Shown here piece after piece: positions 58,652 to 64,000 of a DNA stretch of 64,000 nt. Source of the DNA: Aminobacter sp039907765 (GTDB taxonomy: Bacteria; Pseudomonadota; Alphaproteobacteria; Rhizobiales; Rhizobiaceae); the NCBI RefSeq assembly GCF_039907765.1, contig NZ_JARDJI010000004.1, positions 124,001 through 188,000 of the forward strand, read 5' to 3'. The notes below the pieces were generated by a model. That model searched no databases, had not been told where the DNA came from, and saw only the letters and a list, made by a program, of their open reading frames with translations. How positions within the stretch are numbered: position 1 is the first letter of the stretch; every line of letters begins with the position of its first letter. Made by a program: the position numbers and the translations under genes.

Positions 58652-60742
58652 ATGGCGATCAGCGAATCCATATCGGCGATAGGCGCTCCCAAGGGCAACG
58701 GCCGCGACGTCTTCTTCGCGCTCGGCATCGTCGTCATCCTGGCCGTGCTGTTCCTGCCGATCCCGGCCTTTCTGATCGACATCGGCCTCGCCTTCTCCAT
58801 CGCGATCTCGGTGCTGATCCTGATGGTGGCGCTGTGGATCCAGCGGCCGCTCGATTTCTCGTCCTTCCCGACCGTGCTTTTGATCGCGACGATGCTGCGC
58901 CTGTCGCTCAACATCGCCACCACGCGCATGATCCTGTCGCACGGCAACGAGGGCACGGCGGCCGCCGGCTACGTCATCTCCGGCTTCTCCAACCTCGTGA
59001 TGTCCGGCGATTTCGTCATCGGCCTGATCGTCTTTCTGATCCTCATCGTGGTGAACTTCATCGTCATCACCAAGGGTGCGACGCGTATCGCCGAGGTCGG
59101 CGCCCGCTTCACCCTCGACGCCATCCCGGGCAAGCAGATGTCGATCGACGCCGACCTCTCGGCCGGCATGATCGACGACAAGACGGCCCAGCTCCGCCGT
59201 CGCGAGCTGGAGGAGGAAAGCTCCTTCTTCGGCTCGATGGACGGCGCCTCGAAATTCGTCCGCGGCGACGCCGTCGCCGGCCTCATTATCACCGCCATCA
59301 ACATCGTCGGCGGCATCGCCATCGGTTACTTCCGCCACGGCATGGGCATGGGCGAAGCCGCCGACGTGTTCATCAAGCTGTCGGTCGGCGACGGCCTGGT
59401 CACTCAGATCCCGGCGCTCATCGTCTCGCTCGCCGCCGGCCTGTTGGTGTCGAAGGGCGGCACCCGCGGCTCGGCCGACCAGGCCGTCTTCGGCCAGCTC
59501 GGCGCCTATCCGCGCGCGCTCTACGTCGCCGCCGGCCTGCTGCTCCTGCTCGCGCTGATGCCGGGCCTGCCGATGTTCCCCTTCGTCACCCTGGCGGCCG
59601 CCATGGCCGCGCTCGGCTACATCATCCCGCTGCGCCACAACCGCCGCGTCGCCGCCGCCGAAGCCGAGAAGAAGCAGGCCGAGGACGCCAAGGTCGAGGA
59701 GGAGAAGAATTCGGTGAAGGCCTCGCTCGCCACCGCCGAGATCGAGCTCCTGATCGGCAAGCAACTGTCCACGCGGCTGCTGTCGTCGCACCAGGAACTC
59801 GCCTTCCGCATGGCCAAGATGCGCAAGAAGTTCGCCACCCAGTACGGCTTCGTCGTGCCCGAGGTGCGGCTCACCGACGATTTCTCGATCCCGCCCAAGA
59901 GCTACCAGATCAAGATTCACGGCACCGTCGTCGCCGAGTACCAGATGCGCGTCGGCGAACTCATGGTGCTGCTCGGCTCGCGCGCCATGCCCGACATTCC
60001 CGGCGAGGAGGTGCGCGAGCCGGCCTTCGGCATGCGCGCCTTCTCGGTGCTCGATTCCTTCGCCGAGGATCTGAAGCGCGAGCAGTTCACCTTCGCCGAC
60101 AACATGTCGGTGCTGCTCACCCACCTCTCCGAGGTGATCCGCAACAACCTGCCGCAGCTCTTGTCCTACAAGGACATGAAGGCGCTGCTCGACCGCCAGG
60201 ACCCCGAATACCGCAAGCTCGCCGACGAGATCTGCTCCTCGCACATCACCTATCCCGGACTGCAGGCGGTGCTGAAGCTGCTGCTCGCCGAGCGCGTGTC
60301 GATCCGCAACCTGCATCTCATCATCGAGGCCATCGCCGAGATCTCGCCGCATGTGCGCCGCACCGAGCAGATCGTCGAGCACGTGCGCATCCGCATGGCC
60401 CAGCAGATCTGCGGCGACCTCAGCGAAGGCGGCGCGCTCAAGGTGCTGCGCCTCGGCAACCGCTGGGACCTCGCCTTCCACCAGAGCCTCAAGCGCGACG
60501 CCAAGGGCGAGGTGCGCGAATTCGACATCGACCCGCGCCAGCTCGAGGAGTTCGGCCAGGACGCGTCCAAGGCGATCCGCACCCATCTCGAGGCCGGCGA
60601 GCGCTTCGTCATCGTCACCGCGCCGGACGCGCGCCCCTATGTCCGCATGATCATCGAACGGCTGTTCCCGACCCTGCCGGTGCTCAGCCATGTCGAGATC
60701 GCCAAGGGCGTCGAACTGCGCGTGCTCGGGACCATCTCGTGA
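58652..60742 (+). CDS. flhA: Flagellar export gate protein FlhA
   Basis: A 696-residue inner-membrane protein. About eight helices occupy residues 20-330, interrupted by the conserved GARFTLDAIPGKQMSIDADL loop near 150-165. The cytoplasmic domain from about residue 350 forms the nonameric docking ring (ELMVLLGSRAMPDIPGEEVR, then TYPGLQAVL-like ITYPGLQAVLKLLLAERVSI). Full family length. It gathers export substrates. It overlaps fliR by 4 nt. Confidence 0.97.
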   Translation: MAISESISAIGAPKGNGRDVFFALGIVVILAVLFLPIPAFLIDIGLAFSIAISVLILMVALWIQRPLDFSSFPTVLLIATMLRLSLNIATTRMILSHGNEGTAAAGYVISGFSNLVMSGDFVIGLIVFLILIVVNFIVITKGATRIAEVGARFTLDAIPGKQMSIDADLSAGMIDDKTAQLRRRELEEESSFFGSMDGASKFVRGDAVAGLIITAINIVGGIAIGYFRHGMGMGEAADVFIKLSVGDGLVTQIPALIVSLAAGLLVSKGGTRGSADQAVFGQLGAYPRALYVAAGLLLLLALMPGLPMFPFVTLAAAMAALGYIIPLRHNRRVAAAEAEKKQAEDAKVEEEKNSVKASLATAEIELLIGKQLSTRLLSSHQELAFRMAKMRKKFATQYGFVVPEVRLTDDFSIPPKSYQIKIHGTVVAEYQMRVGELMVLLGSRAMPDIPGEEVREPAFGMRAFSVLDSFAEDLKREQFTFADNMSVLLTHLSEVIRNNLPQLLSYKDMKALLDRQDPEYRKLADEICSSHITYPGLQAVLKLLLAERVSIRNLHLIIEAIAEISPHVRRTEQIVEHVRIRMAQQICGDLSEGGALKVLRLGNRWDLAFHQSLKRDAKGEVREFDIDPRQLEEFGQDASKAIRTHLEAGERFVIVTAPDARPYVRMIIERLFPTLPVLSHVEIAKGVELRVLGTIS

Positions 60743-61491
60743 ACGCCGCCGCGCAAGGTCTCGTCCTTGCGGCATTCCTCGCCTTCTGCCGCATCGGCGC
60801 CTGCTTCATGCTGATGCCCGGCCTGTCGAGCGCGCGCGTCTCGCTGCACATCCGGCTGTTCGTGGCGCTTGCCGCCACCGGCGGGCTGCTGGTCCACCTC
60901 TGGGACCAGATCGCGCCCTTCGTCGACCCACGCCCCGGCGTGCTGATGCCGATGATCGCCTCCGAGCTGCTGATCGGCGGCCTCATCGGCCTGATGGCGC
61001 GGCTCTACATCCTGGCGCTGATGTTCATCGGCTCGGCCATCGCCATGCTGATCGGCTTCAATGGCATCGGCGGCAGCGCCATCGAGGAGAACGAGCCGCA
61101 GACGGCGCTCGCATCGATCATTTCGTTCTCGGCGCTGATGCTGCTCTTCGTCTTCAACTTCCACCACGAGGTCATCCGCGCGCTGGTCGCCTCCTACAAG
61201 GTCGCGCCGGTCAACATGCTGTTCAATCCCCAGGCCGCCCTCGTCGACGTCACCGACACGCTCGCCGAAAGCTTCATGGTGGTGCTCAGGCTGGGCAGCC
61301 CGTTCATCGCCTATGCGATCCTGGTCAACCTGACGATCGGCTTCGTCAACAAGCTGACGCCGCAGATCCCGGTCTACTTCATCTCGCTGCCCTTCGTCGT
61401 CGCCGGCGGCCTGGTGCTCATCTATTTCGGCCTGGGCACCATGCTCAGCCTGTTTGCCGACGGCTTCGTCGACATCACCATCGGGAGATAG
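60739..61491 (+). CDS. fliR: Flagellar type III export gate protein FliR
   Basis: A 250-residue protein with about six helices. AFLAFCRIGACFMLMPGLSS, MPMIASELLIGGLIGLMARL and RLGSPFIAYAILVNLTIGFV are FliR landmarks. The start is GTG at 60739, overlapping the flhA stop (GTGA). FliR completes the FliP-FliQ-FliR channel. Confidence 0.95.
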   Translation: MNAAAQGLVLAAFLAFCRIGACFMLMPGLSSARVSLHIRLFVALAATGGLLVHLWDQIAPFVDPRPGVLMPMIASELLIGGLIGLMARLYILALMFIGSAIAMLIGFNGIGGSAIEENEPQTALASIISFSALMLLFVFNFHHEVIRALVASYKVAPVNMLFNPQAALVDVTDTLAESFMVVLRLGSPFIAYAILVNLTIGFVNKLTPQIPVYFISLPFVVAGGLVLIYFGLGTMLSLFADGFVDITIGR

Positions 61492-61493
61492 GA

Positions 61494-61880
61494 ATGACCC
61501 AGCGCAGGGACAGGCTGAAGAAGCTGGTGAAGGTCCAGGAACAGCTCAAGGCGCTGCACGAGACCCGTCACGCCGGCTTTGTCGCGCAGGCCGTCGCGGC
61601 CGGTACGGAGGCGCAGGCGCTGACGGAAGCCTTCGGCGGCGACAGCCCGATGCCGCAGCTGTTTCCGGAACTCTATCACCAGCGCATCTCGGCAGCACTT
61701 GCCAGGCAGCAGCTCAGCATGGGCCTCGCCGGCGTGGAGGCCGCCAAGGTGGCGACGGCGACCGCCCGCACCAACATGGTCGAGCGCGCCTACCGTGACG
61801 TCCGCCGCCAGGACGAGCGCCACAGCGCCGACCGGGAACGTCTGGAAATCATTGAGAGAAGGTCAGGCGAAGACAAGTAA
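61494..61880 (+). CDS. Small coiled-coil protein, possible FliJ counterpart
   Basis: A 128-residue soluble helical protein, 2 bp after fliR. It begins MTQRRDRLKKLVKVQEQLKA, and most of the chain is heptad-like and rich in Arg, Gln and Ala (RAYRDVRRQDERHSADRERL). Size, charge and N-terminal pattern resemble FliJ, the stalk of the FliI ATPase; no other fliJ is seen. Sequence similarity to enteric FliJ is too weak to be sure. Confidence 0.55.
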   Translation: MTQRRDRLKKLVKVQEQLKALHETRHAGFVAQAVAAGTEAQALTEAFGGDSPMPQLFPELYHQRISAALARQQLSMGLAGVEAAKVATATARTNMVERAYRDVRRQDERHSADRERLEIIERRSGEDK

Positions 61881-61942
61881 GGTTGCCGCAAGCTTGACCA
61901 ACCACAATCAGCGATAACGAAACCCGAGAGAGGCGAGCCGGT

Positions 61943-62527
61943 TTGGCGATCTCCCCACCCAGCGACATCGTACTGGACGTAGCCAAGGCCGCCGAGCCGG
62001 CCGGCGTCCGGGCCGCACGCGCGGCCCTTGCGAACCGCACCGGTGCGGCGGCCGGCACGTTCTCGCTCGGCGAGACGCCGGCGGTCGCGGGTGGCAGCCT
62101 GACGCGCGAGACGGTCACCGACGGGCTCGAACGCCAGCCGGACAAGGCGGCGCCCGCCGAGAGCATGAAGCGCTTCGAGGCGATGGTGCTGCAGACCTTC
62201 ATCGAGAACATGCTGCCGAAGAACACCGAAAGCGTCTACGGCCAGGGCATGGCCGGCGACATGTGGAAGTCCATGATGGCCGAGCGGCTCGCCGACACGG
62301 TCGCCGAGCGCGGCGGCATCGGCATCGCCAAGCAGGTCATGCGCGACTACTACGTCAAGGAAGAGAAGCCCGTTCCGGTCGGCGTCGTGACCGGCGGTCC
62401 CGAACAGGCAGCACTCGACCAGCAGGCCAGCCAGGCGACGGCGCTGCTCCAGCAAATGCAGCGGCAGATGCTGCAATCTCTCGCCGGAGACGGCGCCGTC
62501 TCTGCCGCCAGTGACACCGAATTGTAG
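61943..62527 (+). CDS. Rod-binding protein, FlgJ N-terminal type
   Basis: A 194-residue protein starting with TTG at 61943. The rod-binding domain lies at about residues 70-130: KRFEAMVLQTFIENMLPKNT, then YGQGMAGDMWKSMMAERLAD and GGIGIAKQVMRDYY. The muramidase half of enteric FlgJ is absent; a separate lytic transglycosylase is encoded at 47836. It acts as the rod cap in the periplasm. The C-terminal Gln-rich tail is of unknown role. Confidence 0.82.
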   Translation: MAISPPSDIVLDVAKAAEPAGVRAARAALANRTGAAAGTFSLGETPAVAGGSLTRETVTDGLERQPDKAAPAESMKRFEAMVLQTFIENMLPKNTESVYGQGMAGDMWKSMMAERLADTVAERGGIGIAKQVMRDYYVKEEKPVPVGVVTGGPEQAALDQQASQATALLQQMQRQMLQSLAGDGAVSAASDTEL

Positions 62528-62537
62528 AGGGTAAGAC

Positions 62538-62945
62538 ATGTCGGAAATGTCCGAATACCGGCCCGGCCTCCTGGCCGCCACCGAAGCCGCCAGCGCCGCG
62601 ATGCCCGGCAATCTCGGGACCATCATCAGCCGCATAGAGGACGCGGTGGACGAGGAAACCGCCTCCATCCGCACCGACGTCCGCTTCGACATCAAGGCGT
62701 CGAACGCGCGCAAGAGCCGTTATCTCTACGAGTTGACCCGCGCCACCAAGGGCCTCGAAGGGGAATTCCCGACCGACCTCAAGATCGGCGTCGAACGCCT
62801 GCGCGACAAGCTCGTCGCCAACGAGCGCGCCATCCTCGCTCACCTCAGCGCCGTCGGCGAGGTCGCCAGCCTGCTCAAGGACGCCATCCAGCGCTCCGAG
62901 GCAGACGGCACCTACTCGGCCAGCGAATTCGGATGGGCGCGGTGA
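62538..62945 (+). CDS. Helical flagellar-cluster protein, possible FlgN-like chaperone
   Basis: A 135-residue soluble all-helical protein. The core LGTIISRIEDAVDEETASIR, ARKSRYLYELTRATKGLEGE and ANERAILAHLSAVGEVASLL suggests a long helical hairpin like FlgN, the chaperone for FlgK and FlgL. It lies 10 bp after the FlgJ-like gene and overlaps the next gene by 13 nt. The assignment rests on fold type and context. Confidence 0.6.
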   Translation: MSEMSEYRPGLLAATEAASAAMPGNLGTIISRIEDAVDEETASIRTDVRFDIKASNARKSRYLYELTRATKGLEGEFPTDLKIGVERLRDKLVANERAILAHLSAVGEVASLLKDAIQRSEADGTYSASEFGWAR

Positions 62946-63466
62946 TCAAGTTCGTCGCGGCGGCCCTCTGGATTGTCGCCGTCACGCTCGGCGCGGTGTT
63001 CTATTCGTTCCAGGCCGCGGCCAACAAGCCGCCCGTCGACCCGGCAAAGCCGATGCTCGGCGGCCTGGACTACGTCAAGACCGACGTCATCTCGGTGCCG
63101 CTGCTCAAGGACCAGCGCGTCCAGGGCTATTTCCTCACGCGCCTTGTCTACACGGTCGAACCCAAGGAAGCCGCCAAGATGTCGGTGCCGGCGGCCGCGC
63201 TGATCTCCGACCAGGTCTATTCCTACCTCTACGGCAATCCGCTGATCGACTTCACCCAGTACGACCGGCTCGACCTCGACGCGTTCCGCAACGGCATCCG
63301 CGACAGCATCAACGCCCGGATCGGCGAGAAGCTCGTGCAGGAGGTGCTGGTCGAGCAGGTCGAGTTCCTGACGCCCGACGACATTCGCGACAACGCCGTC
63401 CGCCGCCGCGAAACATCGGCAGCCGAGGCCGCCAAGAAGGCCGCGCCCCCGCCGACGTCGCACTGA
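62933..63466 (+). CDS. Membrane-anchored flagellar-cluster protein with FliL-like layout
   Basis: A 177-residue protein. One helix at residues 5-28 (FVAAALWIVAVTLGAVFYSF) is followed by a periplasmic domain: GYFLTRLVYTVEPKEAAKMS, then RNGIRDSINARIGEKLVQEV and LVEQVEFLTPDDIR, which recalls the SPFH-like fold of FliL. The C-terminal tail is Ala/Pro/Lys-rich. The ATG at 62933 was used; a GTG at 62942 would give the GTGA overlap common in this cluster. It is the last flagellar-linked gene here. Confidence 0.65.
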   Translation: MGAVIKFVAAALWIVAVTLGAVFYSFQAAANKPPVDPAKPMLGGLDYVKTDVISVPLLKDQRVQGYFLTRLVYTVEPKEAAKMSVPAAALISDQVYSYLYGNPLIDFTQYDRLDLDAFRNGIRDSINARIGEKLVQEVLVEQVEFLTPDDIRDNAVRRRETSAAEAAKKAAPPPTSH

Positions 63467-63508
63467 TCCTTGCGATCCCCACTACCGCCACAGGCACGTC
63501 AAAACTAC

Positions 63509-63526
63509 GTTGACGTAAACGTCAAC
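63509..63526. promoter_or_regulatory. 18-bp palindromic operator before the SCP2 gene
   Basis: GTTGACGTAAACGTCAAC is a perfect inverted repeat of 8-bp arms around AA, about 105 bp before the ATG. ACGT-containing palindromes of this kind resemble operators of MerR-type regulators of acyl-CoA and branched-chain amino-acid breakdown (LiuR type). A possible -10, TATAGC, follows at 63534. Confidence 0.65.
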
Positions 63527-63631
63527 TGCCAGCTATAGCCTAACCAGTCCCGTGACGTTGCCGGCGCTGCCGGATCGGTTCGGGGAGGCCGGGCGCGAGA
63601 CGCCCTATTTTCAGAGGTTCAGGAGAGAGCC

Positions 63632-63916
63632 ATGGGCATTCAGGCAGTCGCGGATAAGATCAAGTCCAGGGTGGAAAACTCCGGCTTCGACCGTTCGGTG
63701 AAGTTCGACACCGGCGGCGACGGCGTCATCGTCATCGACGGCGGCACCCTTTCGACCACCGACGGCCCGGCAGATTGCACGATCAAGCTGTCGCTCGACG
63801 ACCTGGAGTCGCTGATCGCCGGCGACCTGAACCCGACGATGGCTTTCATGACCGGCAAGATCAAGGTCGAGGGCGACATGAGCGTCGCCATGGGCCTGAG
63901 CAAGCTGCTCGGCTGA
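63632..63916 (+). CDS. SCP2 sterol-binding-domain protein
   Basis: A 94-residue soluble protein made of a single SCP2 domain: VKFDTGGDGVIVIDGGTLST, then CTIKLSLDDLESLIAGDLNP and MTGKIKVEGDMSVAMGLSKL. Such domains bind acyl or sterol-like lipids. AGGAGAGAG precedes the ATG. It is separated from the flagellar genes by 165 bp with its own palindrome, and is therefore the start of a new unit, probably lipid metabolism. Confidence 0.92.
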   Translation: MGIQAVADKIKSRVENSGFDRSVKFDTGGDGVIVIDGGTLSTTDGPADCTIKLSLDDLESLIAGDLNPTMAFMTGKIKVEGDMSVAMGLSKLLG

Positions 63917-63934
63917 TCGCGAACAGCGCGGCCC

Positions 63935-63956
63935 GGGCTGCGCCATGGCGCAGCCC
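63935..63956 (+). terminator. Palindrome after the SCP2 gene
   Basis: GGGCTGCGCCATGGCGCAGCCC, a perfect 22-bp palindrome 18 bp past the stop codon. There is no T-run, so it is a likely but not certain terminator. Confidence 0.5.
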
Positions 63957-64000
63957 GTCGCCACAGCAATCGGTTCACACCTGGTTCGGGAATGAGTGGC

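Noticed and set aside
56909..60775. A very long open frame (over 1,280 codons) on the minus strand
   Set aside because: It lies antisense to flhA and the MarR-GNAT gene, crosses repeats and non-coding DNA, and its product is a low-complexity His/Arg/Gly-rich string. It is a by-product of GC-rich codon bias.
61889..61912. A copy of the flagellar promoter motif before the FlgJ-like gene
   Set aside because: CCGCAAG is present, but the bases 10 nt later are CACAAT rather than TAGnnT, and the gene may be read from fliR. Too weak to list.

Overview
The window is high-GC DNA with small overlapping operons, frequent GTG and TTG starts, and palindromic intergenic repeats. The flagellar gene order (visN-visR, motA/motB/motC/motE, flaF-flbT, rem) and the inositol and Moc-type genes point to an alphaproteobacterium of the Rhizobiales. 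A Mesorhizobium/Aminobacter/Brucella-type relative is the likeliest. No rRNA, tRNA, prophage, transposase or CRISPR array was seen.

Left part (1-11.9 kb): an inositol-type catabolic region. On the minus strand lie a TIM-barrel isomerase (MocC/IolI-like), a periplasmic binding protein, a double-ATPase, a permease, and the start of inositol 2-dehydrogenase (iolG, cut by the window edge). Two sites matching, with one mismatch each, the GGAA-N6-TTCC motif of rhizobial IolR sit in the control regions. A cupin and a glycosyltransferase follow on the plus strand. Next, a LacI-type regulator diverges from a desaturase-fold oxygenase, Rieske ferredoxin and ferredoxin reductase that together look like MocD-MocE-MocF of rhizopine catabolism. 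A 17-bp palindrome lies between them, and an aldose 1-epimerase comes after.

Middle part (11.9-22.1 kb): a polyamine-type module. A minus-strand run encodes an amidohydrolase, a complete PotABCD-like ABC importer and two paralogous serine hydrolases of the beta-lactamase/NylB fold. A TetR regulator and an acetylpolyamine amidohydrolase-like deacetylase diverge from it. The layout suggests uptake and deacylation of an acylated amine.

Right part (22.5-63.5 kb): nearly the whole flagellar regulon. VisN and VisR (LuxR-type) come first. A leftward operon motA-fliM-fliN-fliG-flhB-hypothetical follows. A rightward series then runs from a DUF1217 gene through flgF, fliI, flgBC, fliE, flgG, flgA, flgI, motE, flgH, fliL and fliP. 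After it come two short flagellin genes, then fliF, a FliH-like gene, motB, motC, fliK, a lytic transglycosylase, the regulator rem/ftcR, flgE, flgK, flgL, flaF, flbT, flgD and fliQ. About 4 kb of accessory DNA interrupts the run between fliQ and flhA: an MFS transporter, a MarR-GNAT fusion, palindromic repeats and a hairpin-dense non-coding stretch. It resumes with flhA, fliR and FliJ-, FlgJ-, FlgN- and FliL-like genes. The window ends with an SCP2-domain gene behind an 18-bp palindrome.

The regulatory sequence is informative. Five flagellar transcription units (before the DUF1217 gene, flgB, fliF, flgE and flhA) share CGCAAG or CACAAG, then N10, then TAGnnT; motA has a weaker copy. Exact CtrA-type boxes (TTAA-N7-TTAAC) precede the second flagellin and rem, and an 8-bp-arm inverted repeat lies upstream of rem. 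This suggests a CtrA / VisNR / Rem hierarchy. The most novel item is the unassigned, hairpin-rich segment at about 57975-58282, ending in a boxA-like sequence ahead of flhA.
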